The notes below the pieces were generated by a model. The model saw only the letters and a program-made list of their open reading frames with translations, was not told where the DNA came from and did no database searches. 64,000 bases of DNA from Sporothrix humicola. Lineage: Eukaryota; Ascomycota; Sordariomycetes; Ophiostomatales; Ophiostomataceae. Positions 50,949 to 62,600 of this stretch are shown in pieces (position 1 is the first letter of the stretch; each line of letters begins with the position of its first letter). The position numbers and the translations under genes were made by a program. The DNA lies in contig WNYE01000018.1 of NCBI GenBank assembly GCA_021396245.1, positions 248,001 through 312,000 of the forward strand, in the 5' to 3' direction.

Positions 50949-52381
50949 AGCTTGAGGTATGCTGACTTTTGGTTTGTGAAAGAAACCACTGAGTAAGAAA
51001 CTTAGCTTAATGCGTTGTCTTCAATAACAAAAACTAAACACATGTCAAAAGGAGAATTGTGCCTATTTAATATTGTGAGCTCATATGTGTGTTACCTGAA
51101 ACAAAATAATGAGTGACAATAGTAACAATTGCAGTCCCTGTATACCTAATTTCTCTATGGTGTCTCAACGATATATTTTCTATTTCTTATATTTTCTATT
51201 TTTTTTCTAATTATTTTCCTACAATGTACTCTTAATATAGCTTTATATATCTTTTAATAGTTTATTCAAAACCTAAAGTGGAGGCATTCGAACCTTGAAG
51301 CAGAAACAAAAAAAGCATGTATATGTATCAAAGCTGTGGAGAAGAGAAGCAAAGCTCCTATCAAAGGTACCTAGACGATATTCTCGCCAGCTGGGCTGGC
51401 AAATTACCTCCAAAGTGATCTTATCAAGATGGATGAACGAGTGACGTTCAAATTGAGGTCGTCCAAGTAAACAGACCCGCTCTTAAGGACCCTGAAATAT
51501 TAGTCATCCTGCCACTCCTTCCATCTCGAATCGGCCCACACGTATGCACACGTGACAGTCTCCACTGTTTTTCTCAGGCGACGCCTTCCTTTCCCCGTGT
51601 TCCACTTTTCGCCATTTCCGCGCCGCTCCACGCTTCTTTGTCCATCTCGTCTCTGTTCCTCTCTGATTCCCCAACCTGGACCTGTCCGTTTCCGCGTCCC
51701 GATTGCGCGCCCGAGTCACAACAGCCACCGATACCGATGTCGACAAGCTCGATCGATTGTCTTGTCGTCTTGTGTCGACACTCGCCATTCCAACCGTTCC
51801 AGATTCATATGCACGCGTCCGAATAGCTTAGATAGCTTACCGAAGCGACTCATATCTGCCGAATCTCTCAGCTCCACTGACGCGGTATTCCGACGACCTC
51901 TCCTCTCTACGAACCAACGATTGACGCCGACACTTGTGGTATAGGGTGACAGATACACTTTTTGGTGCTAGAGAGCTCGAAATTATCCAATCTGCAATCC
52001 AATCCGCCGCGGAGGACGAATAGCGGTCTAGAGAGCTGCCGGCGCATTCTGTCAAACTTCCGGACGAGCGCCGCATCAGATCTCCGGGGCAGATGCACAT
52101 CTACATCGGATCTTCTTGGATGCACACCTTCTCTCGTGAAGTGGCGTCTTTTCGGATGTATAGACTCGCTATCCTCCTTTCCTGACATCCCTTCTTCCCC
52201 ATCATTTTTTAGAGCATTTCTTCTCCATCATCATCACGTCCTCACATCCTTGTCATCTCATCCTCACTCACACGTCCAACCGCTCATGACCCTGGCACAC
52301 AAGCACCTGCCAGCACTCTCACCACTGCACGATTCGCCCGGATACGACGGTGGGGGAGCTGAGGGCTGACGGAGGGAAGCC
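50949..52381. other. A+T-rich then C+T-rich intergenic DNA
   Basis: 50990-51300 is A+T-rich with T-rich tracts and no gene. A GGTTCGAATGCC word on the minus strand near 51286 resembles a T loop but lacks tRNA arms. 51480-52381 is the long C+T-rich leader of the zinc-knuckle gene; frames within it (51552-51944) are leader-like. Confidence 0.45.
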
Positions 52382-55034
52382 ATGGGCGAACGAGGGCCAG
52401 ACCAGGACTCGTTCAGGAACGGGAATGCGAATGAGCCCCAATGCTACAACTGCGGCATCGCCGGCCACCAGACAATCGCCTGCCCGGAGGAGACCCGGGC
52501 CGTGCCAGCGTGAGTGCGCACCACATGCTGTGTACGGATGAATATCGCTTGTACTAACTTCTTAGCGGCCTTGAGGCTCATCGGAGACGCCAGGCGTCCA
52601 ATAACCACCACCACAACAACGGCCGCCGGAGCTTCAGCAGCCACACCGGCCCTGCATCATCGCAGAGCCGGCATCCCAACGGCATGGTCGTCACACGCTA
52701 CCCACCGCCGCCCGGCTCAGGCGGTCCGCAAATCACACATTATCCCCAACCACCACAACAGCCACCACCGCCCATGACACAAGCACCACCCCCTCCACCA
52801 CCCTCTCTACCTCCTCCTCCGCCTCCGCCGCCATCAGGTCCCGGACCGACACCACCCTACAATCACCAGCAGAACCATTCTCATCCTCACAACCCTCCAT
52901 ATCATCCACACCCACCACAAGGTGGTCAGGAGCCTTGGCACTATCACAACAGTGGTCACGGCCAGTACACACCTGGCGGACCACAATCTGCGCCGGCCTC
53001 GGCACCACCGAACTTTCCCTCGTACGACTACAACAATCATCACCATGGGCCGCCGTCAGGGCCTTCTTCGGCCGGTGGACCGCCTCCGCCCAATGCACCA
53101 TATTACAACCAACACTATGGTCCACCACAGTCAGACTACTTCCCCAACCCCCCACCAGGCGTGATTGGCCCTCCTGTCGGTCCTCCGCCGCAATATGGTG
53201 GCCATTCCTATCCCTCATCTTTACCTCCCCATCCGTCTCAGTCGCAGCACGGCCACGGCTATCCAGGAAGCCATTCAGGCACACCAGGGTCATATCCGCC
53301 GTCAGGATACATGGGACCACCAGGAGCAGACCAGGGCCAGTACCCGCCGACGTCCGTAGCCTCGGCGCCGCCTGCTGCGCCCATGTTTGGCCATGGAAAC
53401 GGCGGCGGAAACAATGGCAATTCGTGGCGCGGGAACAGCAACAATAACAACCATAACAACAACAAGCGCGGCGGTGGCAACTTTGGCAACCAGAACCAAT
53501 ATGGTCAGCATAATCAACACAACCAACACAACAGGGGCAATCAGCGAGGCGGCGGTTTTGTACGAGGACGCGGTGGCCGGTTTCCAAGTGGACAGTTCCA
53601 TGCAGGTAGCCCAGGCACTCCCAATGCTGCATCTCCACCAACTGGTCCTGCTACACCGACAGTTCCGAGTGCTAGCACGTCCAACGCCAATGGCGCAAAC
53701 AAGACCGACAAGTCGCCAGCACGAACGGACTCGACGACACACAAGCCGGCGGCACCAGGGACTAGAACCACGCCAATGCTGCACAAGCTGCCAGAAAGAC
53801 CGCCAGGCATGCCAGCCAAACCGCCAACACCCATTTCCATGTCCCATAATAAGGGCGACCACCATGACACAAACCTCCATCAGAAACGCGGCCGCGACGG
53901 CCACTTCAACAAGGACGAGGACAGAGGAGATGCCAAGCGGACGAGGCCATCGCCAGCCTTTGGCTCGCCCCGTGGGCCAAGCAGTGCAAACTCAAACGGC
54001 GGCGCAGCAGTATCTCCCCATGGCAACACTCCTACCGACCCGTCAGCCAGGACTGGCGACCGGTTCGTCAATAATATCCCGACTGGGCCGCGCAATGGCC
54101 CCAAGGGCCATAGTATGAACCAGTCGCCGGGAATACCGGGCATGGCTGGGCCTGGCCATGGATTGCCCAAACTGCCAGGTGGCTTGCCCGCCAGCCTGCC
54201 TGTTAATCCTGTGTGGGCCGCCAACGCCAACCGCACCATCAACAACCGGATTCTTAGTTATGGACAAAAGACGGGGCCGCCGTTGCCACCAGGTGTAGCG
54301 GTGCCTAAGTCGCCTTCTTCCCAGAAAACCTCTTCACAGAAAAACGGGGCCGGACCAACACCCCCGACCGGCCCTCGCTTGCTGTCTGCCGGTCCTGTCC
54401 CCAGCAGCCTGCCGTCACGCCCGCCGCCCGTCATCAAGGACAAGAACAACAGCAACGGACGCTCCAGCAAGAGCCGCAGTCTTAGCCGAAGCGGTGCCGG
54501 CGACGCCGGCAGCCGGACCTTTAGTCGCAGCCGGTCGCGGAGCCATACCGTCCAAGGTGGCGATGATGCGAGGTCTCGATCGAGATCCAGGTCACGCAGC
54601 CGCAGCAGGAGTGCCAGCCGGAGTCGGAGCAGGAGTCGTAGTAGTTCACCTCTTGACGACCTCGAACTGGCGATGCTGGGTATGGCCCCGTCGGCCGCCG
54701 AAGGTGGGAGCAAGAGGCGTGCTGGCAAGAAGACTGCACGGCGGGCGCGGAGTGCCAGTAGTGATGGCAGTGGCGGTGGACGCGACCGTTCCCGTTCCAG
54801 ATCTCGTTCGCGGTCAAGATCCCGTTCCCGTTCACGTTCCCGTTCACGTTCTCGTGGCCGTGACAGCGACGACAGCGACGACAGCACCCGCGTCAAGAAG
54901 ATGCGCAGTATCAATGGCCGCATTCCTAAGAGGCGCCGGCCAAAAGAGTCGTCAGTCTATAGGTGGGTTTCACAGTACCCCTTTTTTGTCACTTTATTCT
55001 ACGTGTTTACTAACAGTTTAGTCGCCGCTGGTGA
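52382..55034 (+). CDS. CCHC zinc-knuckle, Pro/Gly-rich protein with RS tail
   Basis: Three exons: 52382-52509, 52566-54962 and 55022-55034; 845 aa. Exon 1 encodes a CCHC knuckle, Cys21-x2-Cys24-x4-His29-x4-Cys34, an RNA-binding type. Residues about 90-260 are Pro/His/Tyr/Gly-rich; 260-310 is Asn/Gly-rich with RGG-like repeats (GNQRGGGFVRGRGG). The C-terminal 200 residues hold Ser-Arg dipeptide arrays separated by a short helix (LDDLELAMLGM) and end KKMRSINGRIPKRRRPKESSVYSRRW. This composition suits a splicing or mRNP factor in the nucleus (inference). The last exon is only 13 nt; without it the frame would run on into intron sequence to 55074. No yeast homolog is recognised. Confidence 0.85.
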
Positions 55035-55306
55035 TTCGTTTTGCCTCATACGTCTTTGGACACCGCTTTTTTGATACACTTTTTATCCGCTCTGCATTCT
55101 TTGGTTTATTTTCATTTACATCTTTTCTTACTTGCACAAGGCGCACGAGAGATGCATTTCTGACAAAACTGTCGGTGTTATTTACTGTACAATACAATGA
55201 TCTGGCGGTGGTGTTTTGGGAGATTCATAATATTAATTGGCATTATTTTTTGTTTGCACACAATTTTCTGACATATCATCTCTTGATTTTTTCCAAAAAG
55301 ACGACC

Positions 55307-55495
55307 TGAACATGTACACTTGCACATTGTTCATATGCAGGGGTACTTTGGCCCCCAAACTATCAACATTTGTTTCGTGAACAAAGAAACACGCAGCCTG
55401 CATATGGACAGAAAAACAAAATGGTCGTGATGTTCACTTCACCTCAAAAGTTGTTCACGATGCCACAAATGGATTCGTCCGGGGAACTATAAAAG
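55307..55495 (+). promoter_or_regulatory. Promoter with five TGAACA/TGTTCA sites and TATA box
   Basis: TGAACA or complement starts at 55307, 55328, 55378, 55431 and 55452; TATAAAAG is at 55488-55495, 31 bp after the last site. A 10-bp inverted repeat, CATATGCAGG at 55332-55341 and its complement at 55397-55406, lies inside. The arrangement mirrors the MC-D promoter, where the gap to the TATA box is 32 bp. Confidence 0.65.
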
Positions 55496-55748
55496 AAGCA
55501 GGTCCCTTGGTCCTTCTTCTGTTTTCTCTCTTTCTTTCTTTTTTTTCTCATCACACACAACGATAACAAACACCCAGTTCTAAAGGTCTCTTTGCAAGGT
55601 TCTTCTTGCAAATAGATCTTTAATCCCCAGTTCCGTCCCAACACTCCTCGACTTCTACTTTATGGCAAAGTATCAGTCCCACGTTCCGCAACCTCACACA
55701 GCAATATTAACCCACCCAACTGATTGGCTTCCATCTCGGTCATTCAAG

Positions 55749-56555
55749 ATGGGTGCCAACCAGTCATCCCCCTCTTCTTCGTCCCCCTCCGTCTCTCGCT
55801 CTCCTTCCTCGTCTCACTCGCATCGGTCGTCCTCTCGGACCTCCCACTCTTCTGATTCGTGCCATTCAGCCCCGGCTGCCCCCACGATGACCCGCACTCC
55901 GGCTTTCCGTCACAACACCGCTCCTGCCCCGCCTTCAGGCTCCTACCGGGAGTACCTGCTCCGCCAGCAGCAGCTGGTCCAGACTCAGTACACTGAGCCT
56001 GTCTACGCTGACAAGGACATCTTTGGCACGCACAACGGCTACTCGGCTCCCCAGGCCTCTCCCAACGACTACGCTCCCAAGGGCGGCCAGCCTCAGACGG
56101 TCTTTGACACCCCTTCCTTCTCGCCGGTTCCGCTTTCTCGCAAGGGCGCCATGCGCCCGTCGACCCGCCCTGCTGCCCGTCCTGGCTCTCGCCGCGACGC
56201 TCTGCTCCGCTCCAACGCTGCCGGCTCTTCTCCTCTTTCTTCTACTCCTTCTACTCCTTCTCCTTCCCCTCTTTCTCCCCCTCCTACTACTCCTTCTTCT
56301 ACTCCTTCGCCTCATCGGATCCCTCGTCGCCCTGCTCCTGGCCGCCCGGTTATTTCTTCGCCGATGCCCATCCCCGGCATTCCTCTGCCTCACCAGCCGA
56401 CCTCTTTCTCGTCGCGCATGGTCTCGTTCGAGGACATGGGCCTGCCAGCTCCAATCACCTGCTCGTCCGACTCGATTCCTCTTCAAGCTCCGCGCTACCT
56501 TGTCCACAAGACGAAGAACGGCCCCATCAAGAGCCGTTTCCGTGAGGAGCTGTAA
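55749..56555 (+). CDS. Ser/Pro-rich protein with N-myristoylation-type start
   Basis: 268 aa from the ATG at 55749 (MGANQSSPSS): Gly2 and Ser6 fit the N-myristoyltransferase consensus, suggesting membrane attachment. An in-frame ATG at 55662 would add 29 residues and bury this motif, so it is disfavoured but possible. The protein is mostly disordered: Ser/His-rich 5-45, a short conserved-looking block SYREYLLRQQQLVQTQYTEPVYADKDIFGTHNGY split near 83-116, then Pro/Ser/Thr-rich text, and a C-terminal block (LVHKTKNGPIKSRFREEL) with basic residues. No domain recognised. The TATA box and site cluster upstream suggest regulated expression. Confidence 0.72.
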   Translation: MGANQSSPSSSSPSVSRSPSSSHSHRSSSRTSHSSDSCHSAPAAPTMTRTPAFRHNTAPAPPSGSYREYLLRQQQLVQTQYTEPVYADKDIFGTHNGYSAPQASPNDYAPKGGQPQTVFDTPSFSPVPLSRKGAMRPSTRPAARPGSRRDALLRSNAAGSSPLSSTPSTPSPSPLSPPPTTPSSTPSPHRIPRRPAPGRPVISSPMPIPGIPLPHQPTSFSSRMVSFEDMGLPAPITCSSDSIPLQAPRYLVHKTKNGPIKSRFREEL

Positions 56556-57677
56556 AGCTCTTTGACAAACATTCCCCCAAAAATTCTCTTGTGAATCGTA
56601 TCGCGAACATCGAACGGAATATGCTACAAGGTAAGCTTTAACCCCGCTAACACCAAAGCTTCAAAACTAACAAAATCACAAAAACACATACTTTGTCGAG
56701 TTGAGCCTTAGCAGGCCTCCTATCCAACAGGTAAGTTCAGCCCGCTTGAGAGCCCCTTGACACTTCCATTCCTTCTTCCTTTGTCCATTTCCTTTGTCAA
56801 ACAAACAAAACAATCTACATTGTTCATGCTCAGGCTTCGCCTTTGAGCAGTAAGAAGCAAGTGGGTTGTAACCATATAAAACACTCTACATTGTTCATGC
56901 TCAGGACATATACCTTGGAGCAGTAAGAAGCAATGAAAGTGTACCAAAAAAATCAATAAAACAACCCAAAATAATTCGATCCCATTTGCTAAAGTGACAA
57001 CATAATACATCGTAGATAAACTGCAAAACCTGAGAACCCACTGATCAAAACGCCAGCTAATTTTACAGGCTGACGTCGTCATTCCAATATTAACCAGCTC
57101 GATCATTGGAACCACGTTCGGCCTGACGAACGGTTCCTCTTAAAGCCCATGTCGGTGTGAATATCGTGCATTGCGGCTCTTGGCCCCTTTAAACGGTAAC
57201 GCCGCCTATTAGTCACAGCGCCTAACGGTCCCCGCAAATAGGGCTGAAAATGACTGTTGAATGACATGGTGTAGGCCTGAAGCCTGAGGATTGCCCCACA
57301 TCTTGCTTCCCCTCCATGCTTTTAGTGGCCCGATTTGCTGTTCGTTCCTTCCCAGCCCAGCAGCTCCTGGACTGCACGTCACAGGCAGCCACGGACTACG
57401 CCATAAGAGCATATATCATCGACGCTCTTGCATCTAAATATATCAGTCTAAACTCTCCCCAATCAACATCCATCCTCCACCCACAACAACCCATTGCATT
57501 CGCATTCACATTCCATCACTTCCAAGTGCATCAAACAAACACTGCATCTGGCGACTTCTACCCCGCATCGACGAACTGCTTAACAATCTCAACTCACCAT
57601 ACAAGCACACAACCATCATCTTATCTTTTTCGCCTCCCATCTCGCATCTCACCAAACAACCACGACAAATCATCACA
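56556..57677. other. Intergenic region, includes 71-bp-spaced duplication
   Basis: 3' flank of the Ser/Pro-rich gene, a direct duplication at 56814-56933, and from 57400 the C+A-rich leader of the PI31-like gene. No gene supported. Confidence 0.45.
56814..56933 (+). repeat. Imperfect direct repeat, offset 71 bp
   Basis: Copies 56814-56860 and 56885-56933 share a 21-base left block (TCTACATTGTTCATGCTCAG plus G) and a right block GAGCAGTAAGAAGCAA, with a diverged 9-11 base centre. Each contains TGTTCA and a downstream GAGC, so each unit could form a weak stem (GCTC/GAGC). Confidence 0.75.
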
Positions 57678-59198
57678 ATGACTCTCACAAACCGACCTGA
57701 GGCTTCCGGCTCCGGAGACGGGAACGCCATCGACGCCGGTCGTCTGGTTTCATCAATCCAAGCCACTCTGCCGAATGGCGCCAGAATCGAAAATGCCCAG
57801 CAAGCCGTCGAGCTTCTGGTTCAAGCTATCGTCACCAAGCTGGGCTTCCAGCGTGGACGTGTTACGCAATACAGCGGCCGTGATGGCTCGCTCATCAGCA
57901 GCTCGCCCGATTCGAGCTCTACCTCTGGCCAAGTGACAGAGGTCGTTTACACCCGCGAGTCTGATTCGAGCTCGCTTCTCATCTTCCGCATCCACCATGT
58001 CGGCCAATATGTCCACATTGTCGGCACATCACGGACGTCTTCAGGCCAGGACAGCACCACAGACAGCCCGCCTGCACGAATCACCCCTGTCCCAGCAAAC
58101 GGGACCTCGGGCAACGGACAACGCACAGCCACCGGCCGGTTCCTGCTGGAAAACTATCCTCTGAATCTTGAAGGAGGCGGACAAGACGCCGCATCCGTCT
58201 TTAGCAACGAATCGGCGGTTGTCAATCTGGCCACTGATATCCAGTACTACATCCTGCAGCCGCTGACGCCCAATATTGGCTACACAAGGGTCGAGAGACC
58301 ATCGTCTGCAAATGACAACAGCGACAACACCGGAGAAGGGGAGAAACAGGCACAGTCCATCGTTACCGAGAGCTCTGGCCAGTCTCAGCAGTGCGTTTGC
58401 GGCGCCTGGGTTCCTGCCACTCCCGCCGACGCCCAGCGTGACCCGGACGACGAGCCCCCGAGACGCGCGCTCCAAGAGGGCCAGCCGCTGCGTGCCCCCC
58501 TGATGCCCGAACCTGCCCAGTCGACCCCGCTCGGCCCCATCATTGATGATTTCACACCTCCTGCGGCTGCTCCTCGACCCGACGGCGGTGCAGGCTCTGC
58601 CAATGTGCCCGGTCCCTCGGCCGACTTCCCGCCGCCCGGCTTTGAAGACGAGCACCAGATGCTACGTGCCACGGGTCCGCGTCCAGGCATCGGCGACGGC
58701 AGTGGCGGCTTCGACCCAAGCATTGGCGCAGACGACCTGAACCCGCCCAACCTCGGACCCAACGACCCGCTCCGGCCATCGCTTGCCGGCAACGGCGGCA
58801 GCCTGAGAATAGGTCCTGAGCGTGGCGGTGTTGGTAGCGGCACCGGCGGGTTCGGTGGTATGCACCCGACCTTTGACGATCCGCTGTTTGCAGGCATCCG
58901 CGGCCAGAGCGGAGCTCGTGGCGGCGGTGGCGGCTTCCCTCAAAACCCTCCGGGTGCTCGCTGGGACGAGCCTGGCCCAGCCGGCATGGACCCTGCGGGT
59001 CTTTACGACGAGTTTGGCGGTGAGGGCATGGGCATGCCGCAGTTCCCTGGCGGCGGACGTGGTCGTGGTGGCGGATTTGGCCGTGGAGGCGGAGGATTTG
59101 GTGGAGGATTTGGAGGCGGCGGTGGAGGCTTCGGCGGGTTTGGTGGAGGTAATGGTGGAGGTGGTTTCGGTGGTGGCTTTGGCGGTGGTTTCGCTTAA
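57678..59198 (+). CDS. PI31-like proteasome regulator
   Basis: 506 aa, single exon. Residues about 13-190 correspond to the FP-type N-terminal domain (AVELLVQAIVTKLGF, LLIFRIHHVGQYVHIVG, RFLLENYPLNLEGGG). A CVCGAW segment is near 236. The C-terminal part carries the PI31 signature: GGFDPSIGADDLNPP, DPLRPSL, RIGPERGG, MHPTFDDPLFAG and NPPGARWDEPGP. PI31/PSMF1 (yeast Fub1) binds the 20S proteasome and modulates its activity and assembly. Instead of the usual C-terminal HbYX motif the protein ends in about 60 residues of Phe-Gly-Gly repeats, GGGFA at the very end. The repeat may mediate self-association (inference). Confidence 0.86.
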   Translation: MTLTNRPEASGSGDGNAIDAGRLVSSIQATLPNGARIENAQQAVELLVQAIVTKLGFQRGRVTQYSGRDGSLISSSPDSSSTSGQVTEVVYTRESDSSSLLIFRIHHVGQYVHIVGTSRTSSGQDSTTDSPPARITPVPANGTSGNGQRTATGRFLLENYPLNLEGGGQDAASVFSNESAVVNLATDIQYYILQPLTPNIGYTRVERPSSANDNSDNTGEGEKQAQSIVTESSGQSQQCVCGAWVPATPADAQRDPDDEPPRRALQEGQPLRAPLMPEPAQSTPLGPIIDDFTPPAAAPRPDGGAGSANVPGPSADFPPPGFEDEHQMLRATGPRPGIGDGSGGFDPSIGADDLNPPNLGPNDPLRPSLAGNGGSLRIGPERGGVGSGTGGFGGMHPTFDDPLFAGIRGQSGARGGGGGFPQNPPGARWDEPGPAGMDPAGLYDEFGGEGMGMPQFPGGGRGRGGGFGRGGGGFGGGFGGGGGGFGGFGGGNGGGGFGGGFGGGFA

Positions 59199-59639
59199 AT
59201 GAGGTTGGTGTTTTTATGATGTATTATGACATTGGAGGCGCTGTGGAGGTTTCTAAAATGTATTCTTGGGCTGGGCGTCGATGAATCACGTTCTTATATT
59301 TATTTGCTTTCATCCCAATTTGCAGGAACAAGCCATAGGTCAATACCTTCAATAATTCAAATACGTTCCACAGATATGTACGTCAAAATAAATGCAAATG
59401 TGATTGTGCTATGTTCATAAACAGTCTCTACCAACAAAAATATGTGCATATTTGCTATTCTTGGCTCTGTGCCACTGTTCTTTTTTACTTATACGCCTCT
59501 GTCCCTCCCCTTTCAGACGGCAGTAAAATCAAAAATATAAAAGAGGTATATCCGCCCAATTCCACGGTTCCACGGTCCTATTTCCCATACATTCGGTCAC
59601 ACAAGGCATACATTGTACACATGTCCCGTTAGAGAACCC
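59199..59639. other. Convergent 3' intergenic region, PI31-like / kap114
   Basis: Carries both 3' flanks; A+T-rich, no gene or repeat seen. Confidence 0.5.
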
Positions 59640-62600
59640 TTATGCCAGCTCGTTGAGCTTCTGCTGCTCGGCCGGCGTCAACTGGTCGTACCAGCTCTTG
59701 AAACCGCCCGTGTCCTCACGCGCCGCCCGCAAGAAGAACTCGGTCAGATAGGCCTGCGTCTCGTCGTCGCGCATGCGCCGGTTGGCCGGGCCGCCCTCGA
59801 GGTACGAGAACAGGTCGTTCTTGGTTGCGCCCAGGCTAAGGTCCAAGATGCCGTCGTCCTCATCCTCCCAGCCCGAGTCGTCGTCATCGTCGTCGTCTCC
59901 GTTCTCATTGGCAGCACCGCCCTCGCCCGCCTCCTTCTTGGCGTCTTTGCCCATGGCCTCAGCGGCCGCGACTGCAGCGGCACTGCCGCCCTGCTCCAGT
60001 GAGGCGGCGCCCGACTTGCCCTGAGCCGACGTGAGCTCCTCGATAAGCAGCTTCAAGATCTTGAGCGGCGCCGGGATGATGGTGTACTGATCCGGGTCTT
60101 TATAAGGCACGGTGAAAAAGTCAGTGATCGGGAGGGGAGCTAATAGTGGGAGTGTAAAACAATTTTTATGTAAGCGAGGAAAGCAGAGGGGAGAAAAAAC
60201 AAAGGAGAGGTAGAACAAGGGGTCTTCAAATGGTGTGGGTAATACGCACTCTGCTTGGCACGGGACCGCGTCATAATACGGTCGCTCGTAGGCACAATCA
60301 GGTCACCCTTGACCTGTGTCTGGCTGATCAGGGGGTCGTTGAGGTCGTACAATTTCGACAGGGCGATAACACTAGATTGTTAGCAGAGACATTCGATAAA
60401 AAATACATGGGGCCTTGACTCACTTCTGCCGAATCTCGTCGTAGCCGGCAAAGTTGGCCGAATTCTCGAGCCACTTGCTCAGCACAACCGCAAGACCGTT
60501 CTCCTGGTCAACGGTAATCTGGCTCAGGAACGCCACCACCTCGTTGGCGGCCGTCAGGCAAAGGCGCGCAAACACCAGGATGAGCGACTGGATGAAGGGT
60601 GCTGCCTGCGCTGAGGCCAGACGGTTGGCAACGGCCTGCAGCAGGCGCTGCAGCATGCCGTCACCCAGACGCTGGTGGCCGGCCTTCTCGACCAGCTCCG
60701 CCGCCAGACCGCCGACCTCGGACGCTGAGTTGTCTTCGACGGTGGGGCCCAACAGCCGGTCGATGATCTGCAGGCAGACCACCAGGCCGTTGTTGCCCAG
60801 CTCATCGTGCCACTCAAACACCTGCTGGTGGTCGTGGCTCAGCATGTACTTGAGCGCCTCGGCACCAGGGCGCAGGATCTCGCCCTCATCCGACTCCACC
60901 AGCAGCTTCTTGAGCTTGGGCGCCACCTGGGCGACAAAGCCGGCCGGCAGCGGCTCTGTGCCGTTCTGCACGAGCACGGCAATGAGCTCCGTGGCCATGG
61001 TGATGAGCGGTTCGTTTTGGGTGAGGTCCGAGAAAGAAAAGAAGCCGTTGAGCGTTGGAATCACCTTGGCGCACAGGGCCACGTACGATGGCGGGTCCGC
61101 AAACTCGGCGACAACCTCCTCGAAACAGTCGTTGACAATCAGTGTGACATGGAAGTTGTTCGCGCCAGCGCGAGCAATGGCAAAGAGCAGGTCGATGGAC
61201 GGGACATTCTCGTTGGTCAGGATGACACGGGGCGCCAGGCCAATGGTGAGGCGCAGCGTCTCGCAGAGCGTGGCCAGCAGGTCGTCAGCCTCCTCGAGCT
61301 CCGACAGATCGCGGGCGCCAAGGAAGTCGTTGAGGGCTTGCAGGATCGGGACCTGCCGCTCAACAGGCGACGGAACGCCCTGGCCGGGCTGCGGCGCACG
61401 GGCCTCGAGGAAGTTGTCGAGAGCCTTGATGGAGGCGACCTGGACGAGCTCGGACTCGGCCTTGGTGATGGCAAGGATGGTGTTGTCCAGATAGCGGAGA
61501 CCAGCCGAGTGCGATCGCGAGATAAGACCAGCAGCAAGGTAGCCACGGGCCTGCACAAGCGCCTCCTGGCCGGCGGCGATTGACGAGTCAACGAGGACAA
61601 GGTAGGCGTCGGCAATCTCATCAGGGATGTTATTGTTGCAGTCCAGCATGTCGCCTCCAAGCATGGTGAACAGGTAAAGGGCAGCCTCTCTAGCGCGCCA
61701 GTCACCAGCACCAGGCTGGTCGGCAGCGAACAGGTCACGAGAGCGAGCATACAGGCCCTCCAGAGCGCGCACATTGAGCCACTCGCCGAGCTTGATCAAC
61801 AGGTCGCCACAGGCTGTGCGGGCAGTGTAGTTGGCAGTAACAGCAGCCTCCTCCGACAGGTACAGCGACACATCAATGTCCCACAGCTCCTCCTCTTCGC
61901 GAGTAATACGCGAGTAGGTCAGAAGCAGAGTCATCAGCTCGGCCAGCCAAGGCGTGTCGTGGGTAGCGACGCCGCTGTTGGTGAGCTCCTCGTTGAGCTG
62001 CTTTTGGACAGGCGGCGCGCGGATGCAGTGGTTCAGGAAATCGAGCTCCTCCAGCACGAGAAAGTCAAGTGTGTACGGCAGGCCGTCGGCGTCCTCGAGG
62101 CGGCTCTGGCTGTCCTGATCAATGTAAAGCTGGGAGTATGCGCCCTTGAGCAGGGACAGCTCCTGCCACGTCTCCTGGAAGAAGATCGGGCTCTGGGGCA
62201 GCAGCAGCGACGAAAACACCATCTTGATCTTGATCAGCGTCTTGACGCACTGCAGCTTGAGAGCAATCAGGCCGTTCCAGCTCTCCGACTGCTGGCCGTC
62301 GCTGGTGGTCACGGGCTGGTCAAGGGGCAGCTGCAGCTTCATGACGTCGTGGAAGAAGGGCAGCCAGCCCTGCAGGGCCTCCTGCGCAAACGACTTGACT
62401 TCCTTGAGGTGCTCGTCCTTGACCATATCCATCAGGTCGAAGCTGCTGCGGAAGACAGAGACGGCAAGGGCACGCAGCATGGGCTTGCGGTCACCCGACA
62501 CAGCGACCTGGTACAGCACCTCGACAATGCTGCGGGCAGCGGCAAAGAACTGCATCTCGGTCATGCCGTCGTCGACAAGATCGCGCAGGACACGGAGCGC

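Noticed and set aside
51276..51300. Minus-strand GGTTCGAATGCC, resembling a tRNA T arm
   Set aside because: Stem does not pair and upstream DNA does not fold as a tRNA.
60454..61494. 346-codon plus-strand frame opposite kap114
   Set aside because: Shadow of a conserved importin on the other strand.
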